NCBI GenBank assembly: GCA_019188255.1
Contig: JAETXT010000001.1
Location: 2,604,001 to 2,668,000, forward strand
Source of the DNA: Verticillium longisporum
Taxonomy: Eukaryota; Ascomycota; Sordariomycetes; Glomerellales; Plectosphaerellaceae
Direction: 5' to 3'
Length of the DNA: 64,000 nt
Shown: positions 23,342 to 34,120 of the stretch, piece by piece
Position numbering within the stretch: the first letter of the stretch is position 1
Layout of the letters: each line of letters opens with the position of its first letter
Notes under the pieces: generated by a model
What the model was told of the DNA's origin: nothing
Database searches by the model: none
Seen by the model: only the letters and a program-made list of their open reading frames with translations
Program-made: the position numbers and the translations under genes

Positions 23342-25519
23342 TTACATGAAGCCGTTTTTCTTCAGGCTCTCCTCAAACATCCCCTTGCACCTAACCTTGC
23401 TCTCCATCTTGGCGCATAGCAAGAAAGCGCCGCTCAACTTTCGGTGAAGGCTGTATGTCTCCTCAGGTGGAGGTGCTAGGCGCTCCGCAAGCATGACCGG
23501 GATCAAAGCCTTGACGCGCTCAGTGATACTCTGGTCCTTGAAATCGTAAACCTCGGGCGCCGAGGCGAGGAACGGCTCCGCCAGCGTCAGCACGGATTTA
23601 ATGTGTGCATCAACCATGACTCGGCTCTCGTGGCCCGTGAGGTATCCCAGGCTCTCCGAAAGGCTCTTTACCGTCTCGCGATCGGAGCGAGATGCAGCAG
23701 CCAGAAGCTGTACATACTGCTTGACAAACGTGTCGGGGTACTCGCGCGAGGCGCCAAAGTCGAGCAGCTCGAGCTTGTTGGTCTTGGCATTGTACAAAAA
23801 GTTGGTCCAGTTGGGATCGGTCTGCATGAAGCGGAACTCGGTGATTTCGCGAAGACACAGCTGTAGGATCTGGGTGCCAATCCAGTCCTTCTGGTCCTGG
23901 GTGAAGGACTTGATTCGGGTTACGCCAACACCGTCCATGAAGTCCATGGTCAAGACCTGCTTCCCCGACGCTTCCAGGTAGACAGTAGGCACTAGGAATG
24001 TGTCCTGGTCGTTAGCAAGAAGCTCCTTGTAGCGGATGGCGCATTGCGCCTCGCGCTCGTAGTCGCACTCCCAGCCCAGCTCCAAACGAGCATTGTCGAT
24101 CGTCTTGTTCAAGTAGAGACCCTTGGGCAGCAGTTTGGTGGCCGTCAACAGGATACTCAGGTTGTCGAGATCTGAGTTGATCGAATCGGCCACTCCAGGG
24201 AATTGGATCTTGACAGCAACGCGTCGGCTGCCTTCCTTCAAAATGGCTCGATGGACCTGACCAATGGACGCTGCGGCGATTGGCTTCTCCTCGAATTCCT
24301 CAAAGAGATCTCGCCATTGGGGTCCCAAGTTTGCAACCAAGACCTTGTCCCGCTGCCATGCGGGCATGTAGTCTGCCCGGTCTTGAACTCTCTGAAGGAC
24401 CTCTTGCAAAGGTGCCGGGAGCATCTTGGAGTCCTGGAAGCTCATCATCTGCCCGAGCTTCAGTGCCGCGCCTCTCATCTTCGAGAGCTTGGAGACCAAC
24501 CGCTCCATGTTTCCGGCACTCAGCAACACAGACCCTGTGCCGCTTCCACCAAAAGCCCGCCCGATGCCCTCCGTGATGGCGCCGCCCATGATTCCTGCTG
24601 CGAGGCCGCCATAGTTCCAGAGGCGACCCATCCGTGACGAGGGTACCTTGGATTCTCTCAGGACATGGACGGGTCGGGTTGCCTCAACATCCGTCTTTTG
24701 AGGCGCAGGGCTAGTTGCTTCGACTTTGTCGAGAGCAGCCTGGAGTGACTGGTTGGCATCCTGGCTGGCCGGGCCGCCAACTGGCTCTGCCTTGGTGCTG
24801 GGTAAAGTCTGAGGCGTTGGAGTGGGTGGAACGGGTTTCGCATGTGGCTTGGACGATACTGAATGAGAATGCTGCATGAATTCGGGCAACCCCGTGGGCT
24901 TTGGCTTTTCCCTCGCTCCGAGATCCCCCAGCAGGCCGGATCCTCGTTTGGTGTGGAAAATGTTGACGTCGATTCCGGGGGGTACATCCTCCGATTCGTC
25001 AGGACCCTTTGGTGCTGATGATGGCTTTTGAGACTCCAGAGCCTGCGCCAGGCCAGCGTCCGGGGTGCGCTGGCTTGATTCCAAGGGAGATGCATCAGAC
25101 CATTGCGATACTGTAGGCTTAGTTTGCCTCAATTGCGAGAGCACGGAGCTCGAATCAGGGTGTAGACCTGCTGCGTGACTGAAGCCCGGAGATGGAGACG
25201 CTGTAGATTTGTGCGGTACATGCGTAGCTTGCTGTGCGACTTGCGCTGATGAGGCAGCATCATTGGCAACGATAGGTCCTGTCTCTGCGGGCGTTGCAGA
25301 TGGTGCATCTTGGGTGGCTGTAGTTGGAGCCGCCGGTGTTGGCGCTTCCAGTGGTTCTGCTGAAGGACGGATCCTTCGACTCTTCAGTGAAGCGGCGATG
25401 CCGGATGTCCTGTTGAGAGACTCCAGCTGCCTACCTCGCAACGCGACATGCTTGGTTGCCACGGACCGTGAGGCATTCAGGACCGATGCCAGGTCGATGG
25501 CGAATCTAACAAACCTCAT
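23342..25519 (-). CDS. COQ8: Atypical ABC1/ADCK kinase COQ8 (ubiquinone biosynthesis)
   Basis: Mitochondrial UbiB-family ATPase/kinase that supports the coenzyme Q synthesis complex. A single exon encodes 725 aa. Family hallmarks: the KxGQ motif (KLGQ, 354-357), the Ala-rich replacement of the P-loop (AAAS, 415-418), the ATP-binding Lys in VAVKIQFPG (about 437), QTDPNWTNF (566-574) and the DFG metal-binding motif (587-589). The N-terminus is basic and mitochondrial-like. Residues 50-290 are a low-complexity Pro/Ser/Ala insertion that makes it longer than yeast Coq8. The G/C runs in this gene are in frame, unlike those in seven others here. Confidence 0.93.
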   Translation of the reverse strand: MRFVRFAIDLASVLNASRSVATKHVALRGRQLESLNRTSGIAASLKSRRIRPSAEPLEAPTPAAPTTATQDAPSATPAETGPIVANDAASSAQVAQQATHVPHKSTASPSPGFSHAAGLHPDSSSVLSQLRQTKPTVSQWSDASPLESSQRTPDAGLAQALESQKPSSAPKGPDESEDVPPGIDVNIFHTKRGSGLLGDLGAREKPKPTGLPEFMQHSHSVSSKPHAKPVPPTPTPQTLPSTKAEPVGGPASQDANQSLQAALDKVEATSPAPQKTDVEATRPVHVLRESKVPSSRMGRLWNYGGLAAGIMGGAITEGIGRAFGGSGTGSVLLSAGNMERLVSKLSKMRGAALKLGQMMSFQDSKMLPAPLQEVLQRVQDRADYMPAWQRDKVLVANLGPQWRDLFEEFEEKPIAAASIGQVHRAILKEGSRRVAVKIQFPGVADSINSDLDNLSILLTATKLLPKGLYLNKTIDNARLELGWECDYEREAQCAIRYKELLANDQDTFLVPTVYLEASGKQVLTMDFMDGVGVTRIKSFTQDQKDWIGTQILQLCLREITEFRFMQTDPNWTNFLYNAKTNKLELLDFGASREYPDTFVKQYVQLLAAASRSDRETVKSLSESLGYLTGHESRVMVDAHIKSVLTLAEPFLASAPEVYDFKDQSITERVKALIPVMLAERLAPPPEETYSLHRKLSGAFLLCAKMESKVRCKGMFEESLKKNGFM

Positions 25520-25777
25520 CTGAAAAGCGAGAGGAGATGCTGTTTTGCTGGCATCACACTCATATCCTCGTCAAATTAAGTCAAGAAGGTCTGTATGTTG
25601 TGGTGAGCTGGGACCAAGTTCACAGGTCGTCATCGAACCAAAGTTGAAGATTGCTTTACACAGTATATGCAACAATTGAGTAATTTACAGTTGAGGAGCA
25701 GATGAGGTGCGGAAAAAAAGGTATTACGCTCGAATTGATTCTGGGGTATCTTATTTATCTCATACATGTCATATCCT

Positions 25778-27162
25778 CTATTGTTTCCTTGAGACGCTCT
25801 TCAATAGAGAGCCACGAGCTCGCATGGGCGTTGACTTGGATCCGGAACCACCTGAGCTGCCAGGCCGGGGGCTTCCGATTTGGCTCCATAACCTCTGCGC
25901 TGCAGGCGTCAATCCTCCTGTGACGCGCGGGCTTGATGGAAACTTGGGCACAGGCGTCTTAGCTACTTTGCCAGACAGCCCGTTCTTCACAGCTTCTCGT
26001 TTCGATTGGGCCGCCCGCTCGACGAGACGGTGGTGGAGGCTCTCTCTCTTGCCCTGTTCTTGGAGCTTGAAAGGGTTCGGAGTGGCGTCTCCTGGTCCGA
26101 GATCAATGACCGGAAGCGCCACTGTCTCCGGCTCATCATCCTCGTCATCAACAAATGCATATCCGTTGACTCTTGGCGTCTCGCTACCCCCGCCATGCTG
26201 GAGTTCTGGTCATTGGCCCTGGTCCGTCCAGCGATGGCATCTCTTACAGCAGACAGGGTCGGAGATGCGGGTCGCTTGATGGCAGCAGGCTCCGGTACCC
26301 TCGTGTTCGAATAATTGATCGACTTGGGCGCCATTCTGGACTCAGCTTGCGCTTTTTGCGCAGGGCTTTCGTACTCGTCATCTACCCCCTCCGGCTCGAA
26401 CATTAGGCCATTTCGGGGATTCGCCTTCCAACTGTCCGGCCGGCCAGGCCTGTCGTCCTTATCCTTGATGGCCAGCCTGTCGCGCTTGAAGCCGTCATCA
26501 ACTAGGCTTCTCGTCGTCGCGATCTTTGCTTCGACTTCGGCTTGCTTGATCATTTGCTTCGACGGCAACTTGTTCCCACGCCAGATCCAAGCATACTTCT
26601 CAGCCTTCTTCTGATTTTGCTTGTCCAAGAGCTTGTAGAAACTCTCGTTGTCCTCGCTAGTATATTTGGCCTGGAAGCTCGCCAGGCTCATGTTGGTATC
26701 TACCGCTGGCACAGGCACCTCCCTGGCAGTGGTCGAAGCCGACATTGGCGTGTCGGCGCCATATGCCGAGGGTGTCCGCCCATTGTTTGTATGGCTTGTG
26801 TTCCTTCGTGGTGTTTGGGAGGTGTGGCGTCCAGGAGTCATAACGCGCTGCAGCCTTTGACCTGCGTTGGATATCCAGGCCGCATCCTTGGATTCGAGAG
26901 CGTCCAGGTATTCTTGCTTCGTTTCCGTTTCGAGGAGACCAGGAAAGAAGTCACGTGCGATGATTTGGAACAAAGCATCGGTGTATGCATCTTCGTCAAT
27001 GACCTTCTTCGGTCGCTTAATCTTCTTAGTCGGTGGTGGTGGCGGCATCAAATCGGTGTCGGCGCGCTTCCGCACCAGCGCCTGCGTTGGGGGAAGATCC
27101 ATGGCTAAGGCGCTGAGGTCTGGGTTGGGCTGCACTGGTGGCTCAGGAAAAATATCGTACAC
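25778..27162 (-). CDS. ES2: Splicing-associated nuclear protein ES2/DGCR14 family, with one-base frameshift
   Basis: Homologue of ES2 (DGCR14; Bis1 in fission yeast), a nuclear protein found with late spliceosomes. Single exon. Family signatures: the N-terminal basic block TKKIKRPKKVIDEDAYTDAL followed by IARDFFPGLLETETKQEYLD, the central FYKLLDKQNQKKAEKYAWIW, and NGLMFEPEGVDD. The frame breaks at about residue 325: the + strand run 26187-26191 has five C where six restore SETPRVNGYAFVDDEDDEPE and join it to ALPVIDLGPGDATPNPFKLQ. One added base gives 461 aa. Shares a divergent promoter with PP5. Confidence 0.92.
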
Positions 27163-27702
27163 GAGAGGCCTAGCCTTCCGGCTTCCGCCAGCGCAAGGGC
27201 AGATGGCTGGTGTATGTGATGGTGACGTTTCTCGGTTTGCGGAAGATGGGTTGGCTGGATGTTAAGTTTCCGCAGGCAACAATGCCATCACGAGCAGGTG
27301 CGGAAGAGTCCCGCCACCTGCAGCACAGTGAGGGTAGGATGTGTGATAACGGACAAAGAGATAGGCAAATAGGCCATGTTCAACGACCCCTCCTAGCGTT
27401 AATGCAATCGAGGCAACCCGCGCGCGCGGGTTCCTCCCAGCTTCTATTGAAATGCCTTTGAGCATGATCCTTGCAAGTTTCCGTCGATCGTGAATCGCCT
27501 CCTGCTGAAGGGCGATTTTGTTTTCCCATTTCTACTCCGATCTAGCCCAAAACTCAAATTCTTAAAATCTCGGCAGTTCCCTCAGTTTCTCCGCAGCGCT
27601 GCGTTTCTTCCTTCCAGCAGCATTATTTCAGCACCCCTCGATTCTCCGAACCTTGCGCCGAGCTTGGCAGCCAAGTACCCCACGCGGCGCAACACCACAG
27701 AC
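27163..27702. promoter_or_regulatory. Divergent promoter of ES2 and PP5
   Basis: 540 nt. The PP5 frame stays open upstream to 27490, but that extension is Phe/Leu/Ser-rich and lacks the family's TPR start, so I treat it as leader. Confidence 0.5.
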
Positions 27703-29417
27703 ATGGCCACCCCAGAGGAGCAAGCAACGGCGTTGAAGAACCAGGGCAACAAGGCCTTCGCCGAACACGACTGGCCCACCGCCATCAGCTTCTACACCCA
27801 GGCGATCGACCTGAACGACAAGGAGCCCACATACTTTACCAACCGAGCGCAGGTGTGTTGCCCTGTCTGTCACCTCTTTCCTGCTCGCGTGACTGACGTT
27901 CTCTCTCCTTGCGCAGGCTCACATCAAGGCCGAGTCCTACGGTTATGCCATCGCCGACTGCGACAAGGCCATTGCCTTGAACCCCAAGCTTGTCAAGGCG
28001 TACTTCCGACGAGGCCTGGCCCACACCGCCATCATTCGGCCCAAGGAGGCTCTCAAGGACTTTAGGGAATGCATCAGGATCGACCCCAATAACAAGGATG
28101 CCAAGCTGAAGCTTGACGAGTGCAGGAAGATTGTGCGAAAGCTTGACTTCTTTGCCGCTATCGAGGTTGGCGACGAGCCCTCGGCTGCTGAGGGTCTGGA
28201 TGTCGATTCCATGGTGGTCGATGCCGACTACGACGGTGTCAGGCTCGGCAACGAGATGACTCAAGAGTTCATTGATGATATGACGGAGAGGTTCAAGAAT
28301 GGAAAGCTGATCCACAAGAAGTATGTCTACCAGATTCTGCTGGCCGTCAAGCAGCTTGTGTACGACGAGGCGACCATGGTGGAAATGACGATTCCTGATG
28401 ATGTGAAACTCACTGTTTGCGGTGATACGCACGGTACGTAACGGGCTACGGCTCTCCTCGAGACATGGGACTAATGAGCGTACAGGTCAGTACTTCGATC
28501 TGATGGAGCTGTTCCGCCTGAACGGCAAGCCGGATGACAAGCACTACTACCTCTTCAACGGCGACTTCGTCGACCGAGGATCTTGGTCCACCGAGATCGC
28601 GCTGCTACTGTATGCCAACAAGTGGCTGCGACCCAAGGCCTTCTTCCTGAACCGCGGCAACCACGAGACCGACGACATGAACCGCGTGTACGGTTTCGAG
28701 GGCGAGTGCAAGGCAAAGTACAACGAGAGGTACGTCTCACATGCTTCGAATGAAGGACAGCAAGCTCACAAAACCCAGGATATTCAAGCTCTTCTCCGAG
28801 AGCTTCTCTGCCCTGCCCTTGGCGACCCTCATCGGCTCCAAGTACCTCGTTCTGCACGGCGGTCTGTTCTCCGACGACAAGGTCACCCTCGATGACATCC
28901 GTGCTCTCGACAGGCACAAGCAGCGCCAGCCTGGCCAGTCTGGTCTCATGATGGAGATGCTCTGGACCGATCCCCAGGAGGAGCCTGGTCGTGGTCCCAG
29001 CAAGCGCGGTGTCGGCATGCAGTTCGGCCCTGACATTACCAAGAAGTTCTGCGAGAACAACGGTCTCGAGGCTGTCATCCGCAGTCACGAAGTCCGCATG
29101 GATGGTTACGAGGTGCAGCACGATGGACGGTGCATCACAGGTAAGAGAATGATGGCATTCGTGTTGTTTTATTTGTTTGACTGACCCTTTTCGCTCCAGT
29201 CTTTTCTGCGCCCAAGTACTGCGATTCGACCGAGAACCGGGGTGCTTATATCAACATCGGACCCGATTACAAGCTGCAGTTTGAGCAGTTTGATGCAGTC
29301 GCTCACCCGGACATTAAGCCGATGGTAAGTTCCTTCAGTGCTCGGCCCTCTCGAGAGACTCCGCTGACCAGTCTGCAGGCGTACGCCCAAAGCTCTCTTA
29401 TGTCGTCTCTGATGTGA
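27703..29417 (+). CDS. PPT1: Serine/threonine protein phosphatase 5 (Ppt1)
   Basis: PPP-family phosphatase with an N-terminal TPR domain that binds Hsp90. Six exons: 27703-27852, 27917-28433, 28486-28729, 28779-29140, 29200-29324 and 29379-29417, giving 478 aa with every junction in frame. TPR repeats occupy residues 1-110 (ALKNQGNKAFAEHDWPTAIS, KAYFRRGLAHTAIIRPKEAL). Catalytic motifs: GDTHGQ (219-224), GDFVDRG (248-254), RGNHET (279-284), then VLHGGLF, RSHEVRMDGY and SAPKYCD. THG in place of the VHG of calcineurin is normal for PP5. The gene is intact. Confidence 0.96.
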
Positions 29418-29617
29418 ACAAGGCTCGACTTGGCGATGACGGTCATGTGTCGGAGTTGGGTTTCGGAGCATCGCCGCTGATTAGGAGCGCGCAAGGGGGG
29501 CGTATATTTTGCCGCCGTGGCCAGGTGGGATAGGCGGTCCATCCAAAAAAGGGAGTTCTGGCCGTTGTCTTATAGTCGAAACCAGAACCAACCTCAGAGG
29601 TTTGTTCATGAAATCTG

Positions 29618-30055
29618 TCATGACGTCCAAAGCTTGTCTTGTCCGTCTCCGCCGACCATGGCACCGAGCCAATCAGAGCATTGTCGTATCCTGAGTATCG
29701 TATGAGCACCAGCATCTCGCGTCCCCGGCCATGCTGTCAAGGCAGCCGCGAAGGCGCCTAGGTCTTGGCGGGGGACACGTAGCCAGCACTCGTTGCCCTG
29801 GACCTTGAGGATATCCATCGAGATTGCTGCGCCCGTGGCGCCCAGGAACTGCGTCAAAGCGGAGGTACAAAACGAGTGAAATTGCAGCGCGTCTGTTGAT
29901 GTCGTCCCCGGCTCATCCCTGGCCACCTCCAAGTGGGCATAGGAGTATAAGGGAGCCTTGATCGAGCATGTCAAGAGTTCGTGCGACTTGTGATTTTGGT
30001 GGGCCTGCTGTGTGCTGGCCGGTGCAGTATCCTGGCCCTTGCTTTGAGTCGACAT
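29618..30055 (-). CDS. POP8: RNase P/MRP subunit POP8-like
   Basis: Small protein subunit of nuclear RNase P and RNase MRP (tRNA 5' processing and rRNA processing). Single exon, 145 aa from the ATG at 30055. The region LQFHSFCTSALTQFLGATGA, then ISMDILKVQGNECWLRVPRQ and DLGAFAAALTAW, matches the fungal Pop8-like domain as I know it. The frame is open further upstream, but that part is basic and unconserved-looking. Divergent from SPT4 with 290 nt between starts, and convergent with PP5. Confidence 0.8.
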   Translation of the reverse strand: MSTQSKGQDTAPASTQQAHQNHKSHELLTCSIKAPLYSYAHLEVARDEPGTTSTDALQFHSFCTSALTQFLGATGAAISMDILKVQGNECWLRVPRQDLGAFAAALTAWPGTRDAGAHTILRIRQCSDWLGAMVGGDGQDKLWTS

Positions 30056-30345
30056 GGCGGCTCTGTGCAAATTTTCGGACCCCTGAAATATGAAGTGTGA
30101 GGTTTGTCGCGACTTGGTGATGGAAGTTTTAGCATTGAGCAGGTCTGGTCGGGTTTGTTGTACAGTGCGTGATGGCGGGGCAGCCGCCCTGTTAGATGCA
30201 TCTCCCATCAAAGCTCGAGGACAAACAAACGCCCTGTTGGATTTCTTGACGATCCAGCTACCGAGACCTGACCAACACGGTATTGCGCCACGAACAACAC
30301 CGCGCCCAAACTCAAGCGCCCTCTCCCGACAGACACACGACCGTC

Positions 30346-30845
30346 ATGGCGAATAACTTTGTCGCTCCAAACCAGCAGCGCTTCCTCCGCGCTTGCATGG
30401 TGTGCTCCATCGTCATGACCACAGCAGTACGACCCGCCAGCCACCGCTCCACCCCTTTGACCGATGGCGAGCTGACCTGATTGCCACAGCGCTTCCGCGA
30501 CGAAGGATGCCCAAACTGCGAGGAGGTCCTCCATCTCGCGGGCTCGCAGGAACAAATCGAGAGCTGCACGTCGCAGGTCTTTGAGGGCCTCATCACGCTT
30601 GCGGATCCGTCGAGGTCGTGGGTTGCAAAGTGGCAGCGCCTGGACGGCTACGTCAAGGGTGTCTACGCGACCAAGGTGTCGGGCCAGCTCCCGGACGAGG
30701 TTCGGATGCAGCTGGAGGAGGAGTATGGCCGGCGGTACATTCCGTAAGTCCTTGCGCCCCTGCTCTCACGACAGTCTCGGCGCCCAGGGTCACGTTCTAA
30801 CAGCGAAACAGGAGAGATGGTACTGAGCAGGACGACGGAGCTTGA
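30346..30845 (+). CDS. SPT4: Transcription elongation factor SPT4
   Basis: Zinc-ribbon partner of Spt5 in the DSIF elongation complex on RNA polymerase II. Exons 30346-30426, 30490-30743 and 30812-30845, giving 122 aa, in line with the family. Zinc ligands Cys17, Cys20, Cys34 and Cys37 are visible (RACMVC, CPNC). Downstream, [20 protein letters not shown] and [14 protein letters not shown] are characteristic of Spt4. The last exon encodes only 11 residues. Divergent from POP8. Confidence 0.95.
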
Positions 30846-31038
30846 TACGGCTTGGGACCAACACGTGTGACTTCTGCAACGGCGTTTGATGGGGGTGGGG
30901 GGCATATGAAAGAGTCGAGGCCCAGACTCTTCCGGAAATTCATAACTTCTTGCAATTGGTATCTACCGTGGCACCCGACCATGAACCCTGACCGTGACCG
31001 AAAGACTGATAACGCCGAATATTCGATGACAGACAGCA

Positions 31039-32055
31039 CTAGTTGTTCGTTCTTGGCTTCTTCCACGAAGGCGGCCCTGACCCTGGCGTGTCCCTCGAGC
31101 GTTTCCTGTCCATCCTCTCCATGTCTTCCTTCATGATCCTCTCCGCCTCGCTCATCTTCTTCGGCTGTTGGAAGGCATTCTTCTTGGTGCTGCCGCCGCC
31201 TAACGCATTCTTTTTCGCTTGCGCAAAGACATTCTTGGTCTGCGGCTTGGCCGTCATCTTGAGCGACATGCCGCCGAGTGACGGCTTCGCGGCCGGTGCG
31301 TCCTTCGTCTCCGCACTCGGCTCCGGCTTTGTCTCTCGCGCCGGGGCAGGCGACGCTGACGACTCGTCCTGGGGCGGCGTCACCTCTGGCTTGGCTGTGG
31401 TCGTGGCGGGCGGCTTCGCACCGAAGGAGAGCGTAATCTTCTCCCCCTCCTGCCTCTTGAGCTGGCGGTCCTCTTCGTCCTCCTCGTCGTCGCTCTTGAC
31501 GCCCGCCGCCTTCTGTGCCCTCTTGATCTGCTCGCGGATCATCATCTGTTCCACCTCCTCGTTGCCCCTGTCCTGCGCCTCCTTCCGCCTCAGCGCATCC
31601 TGCCTGCGCAGCGCTTCGGGCGAGTTGTCGATCCACGAGATGTGCAGCCCCTTGTCCGTCTCCTCCACGCGACAGATGCCCTCGCGGCCGAGGTGCTTGG
31701 CAAACTCGGTGAGGCTGGGCCACTTGGTCGCGTTCATGTGCACGTGCTCCTTGTTGGCAATGTACTCCTGGTAGACCCGGTTGATCTGGACCTGCTTCTC
31801 GCCGTGGCCCGTCCGCAGCAGCATGATGAAGTCGCGCAGGAACTGGCTGCTGTACTCGTTGATGAACTTTTTCGGGTCCTCGCCGACGACGAGCATCTGG
31901 CGCACGTGCGACTCGCTCTGCGAGTGCAGCTTGAAGCCGTTCTCGTCGCGGCACTGCTTCTCGCACACCTGGCAGAACCAGCGCAGGCGCTGGAGGCCCT
32001 TGCTCTTGAGCTTGTTCGACAGGTGCTTTGTCGAGCCGACCTCTGCTTTGCCCAT
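31039..32055 (-). CDS. KIN17: KIN17-like zinc-finger DNA/RNA-binding protein
   Basis: Nuclear protein linked to replication, DNA damage response and splicing in animals (Rts2 in yeast). Single exon, 338 aa. Start MGKAEVGSTKHLSNKLKSKG. A C2H2 zinc finger with Cys28, Cys31, His44 and His50 is followed by the winged-helix Kin17 middle domain (to about residue 160: FLRDFIMLLRTGHGEKQVQI, NKEHVHMNATKWPSLTEFAK). The remainder is low-complexity, Lys/Pro/Ala/Glu-rich, ending in a basic tail (SWKKPRTNN). The tandem C-terminal SH3-like domains of the animal protein are absent, as is usual in fungi. Confidence 0.93.
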   Translation of the reverse strand: MGKAEVGSTKHLSNKLKSKGLQRLRWFCQVCEKQCRDENGFKLHSQSESHVRQMLVVGEDPKKFINEYSSQFLRDFIMLLRTGHGEKQVQINRVYQEYIANKEHVHMNATKWPSLTEFAKHLGREGICRVEETDKGLHISWIDNSPEALRRQDALRRKEAQDRGNEEVEQMMIREQIKRAQKAAGVKSDDEEDEEDRQLKRQEGEKITLSFGAKPPATTTAKPEVTPPQDESSASPAPARETKPEPSAETKDAPAAKPSLGGMSLKMTAKPQTKNVFAQAKKNALGGGSTKKNAFQQPKKMSEAERIMKEDMERMDRKRSRDTPGSGPPSWKKPRTNN

Positions 32056-32766
32056 GGTGGCGGTTTGGTGGGAATCGGATGGAGTGCTGAAGGCTGTGCT
32101 GATGCTGCGCCGGGACCAGCAATGTCGCTGGAGTGTGTAAGATGGGCAGTATTGATTTTAGGACTTCGCTCGTCAAAGCACGATGCTCCAGCTGTGTCAA
32201 TGTATACCAAGATTGTCGATGTGCAGGGCGCGCTTCAATGTCGCAATGGCAATTGTGATGCCCAGGCGTATCGAACATGAAGGACGCTAAAAGATCTTAG
32301 CAGCAAGCAACTCGGCGGGACGCTTCCGAATGTCTGGAGCCATAGGCGGGGGGGATGTTTAGTCAGCACACTTTCTCGAGCAGCCCTTGCCACGTATCGG
32401 GCTCCCTTAGTAGAGGCCCCCTGAGAGGCAAGGGATGCAAAATCGGACATCAAATCTGGTCAGTCTTGTAGACTTCAAGGTGGCCCGCTCATGTGACGGT
32501 TGGATCATTGTTGGGAATATGATTGTGAACTACGCTCATGTGCTCATATAGACCAGCCTCTGCAGCCCCTCGCCAATGGACGCGGCGCAGTCCGCCTGGT
32601 CTTCCAGACCACCTGTGATAAATCAAGTCATCAAAGTTGTTGCCCATCGAGTGCGGCACATCGCTTTTGAGCCCACGATACGTGTGAGCCTCCGCCGGCT
32701 CCTCCCTTTGCCAGCGCCACCATGATGAATCCAGAACATATGCCATGACAGGGCCAGTCCCGCCCT
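32056..32766. other. Interval between KIN17 start and p24 gene 3' end
   Basis: 711 nt. It serves as KIN17 promoter and p24 3' UTR. The open frame at 32489-32851 (minus) overlaps the p24 coding exon in another frame and is not supported. Confidence 0.5.
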
Positions 32767-33513
32767 TTACACGTAGCCCTTGCGCGCACCCTGGAAGAAG
32801 AACCGGACAACGAAGACCTGCAGGCCGCCCATGAGAACAATGAGAGCGCACTGGACCATGCTGAAGTTGATGATCCTCGACTCGGTGCTCCTGACGGTGG
32901 CAAAGTTGCGGTTCTCGCGCGTGCGGAAGTACTTCTGGCCTCGGGAGATGGTCGACAGCTTGCTGGAGAGCTTGAAGACGGTCTCTTCAAGAACGGACGT
33001 CTGTTCGGGGGAGGTGCCCTGCTTCGACGGCAGCTCGGCGCGCTTCTCGTTCTCGACCTAGTGCGGCAAGTGTCAGTATGGTTCGTGTTCGTCGGTGCAT
33101 AGAGTGTGCTCGTACGGCAATCTCAAAGTCGACGAATTTGTCGGCGAAGGTGCTCATCTCGTTGTTGAAGCAGAACTGGTACTCGCCAATGACGTTGGCG
33201 TTGAAGACAAAGTCGCCCTGGCGCTCCTTCTCGCCATCGAGGATGACCTTCTGGTTCGGGCCGGTGACAACGTAATCGACATCGAACGAACCACCGGATT
33301 GGACCTGGTCAGCACGGTCAGCAGGCTGTGGCCAGGAGGGGGAACGGCGTCGATGCTCACGGCGAAGTAGAAAGCAATCTTCTCGCCCGGATTCTGGGTG
33401 ACAGTGTAGAAGCAAGCCTTCTCGTGGGCTCCGAGCTTGTAGGTGAGGGCAGTGGCCGCAACTTGGGAGACGAGGCAGGCGTAGAGCCCGCAGGCGAAAG
33501 CGGACAACCTCAT
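32767..33513 (-). CDS. p24 (EMP24/GP25L) family cargo receptor, Erp-like
   Basis: Type I membrane protein of COPII/COPI vesicles between ER and Golgi. Exons 33513-33361, 33304-33116 and 33057-32767, giving 210 aa. A signal peptide (about 1-20) is followed by a GOLD domain (ALTYKLGAHEKACFYT, GGSFDVDYVVTGP, GEYQFCFNNEMSTF), a coiled coil (VFKLSSKLSTISRGQKYFRT), a TM helix near the end (FSMVQCALIVLMGGLQVFVV) and a cytosolic tail RFFFQGARKGYV with the aromatic COPII motif. The first intron, GTGAGC to ACCAG, is 56 nt. Closest in character to Erp2/Erp3/Erp4-type members; the exact subfamily is not decided. Confidence 0.92.
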
Positions 33514-34120
33514 GATGGGTGTGGTTGGGGCTGATCTGGCATGTGCCGGGCGTTGATCTCGTCGGCTGGTGCGAATTTGGGGGGCAAGCTGCAAGCTGTC
33601 GCCAAAAGCTCGAGTGACGAACCGGCCACGGTCGCGACTCGATTGAGAGGCACGTCCCGGATAATTAGTGCCCCGTTTGGCCGTTTGGGATGTAGGCCCT
33701 TGAACGTTCAGCCACAGATCATGGCTCCAGAGCCCCTGAGGTGTGGCTGGTGGAGTCAGATCACTTATCGCGTCAAGACACCGCGTCGGGACCCACCGGT
33801 GCGCGTCTTGGTGACTTCATCAGCACTGACGTCTTCGTCTTGCAGGGGCGCACAAGGTTACTGCGACAGCGCCTTGGTCCCCAGTTCGGGTGCTGCCTTT
33901 GGTTTGTGCCAGCTAGCTCTACCTACTACATGTCACGAAAGGCACCAAATGCTTCTCGACGCGCCAATGCCGGCCTTTTTCTCATCATTTCCGATACTTT
34001 CCAGTCATACTCTCTAATCTTGCCTCTACCCGTGATACCCGTCTGATCCCCCCTCATCACTTTGCTTTGTACCTTTCGCCCTTCGCCTGCTCCTGTGGGG
34101 CATCACAACCCTCACTCACA
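33514..34120. promoter_or_regulatory. Divergent promoter, p24 gene and PhoD-like gene
   Basis: 607 nt between starts. Pyrimidine-rich leader sequence precedes the PhoD-like ATG. No other feature is recognised. Confidence 0.45.

Noticed and set aside
30797..32278. 493-codon frame overlapping KIN17 on the same strand in another phase
   Set aside because: KIN17 in the competing frame has clear domains; this frame is Arg/Gly/Ala-rich shadow sequence.
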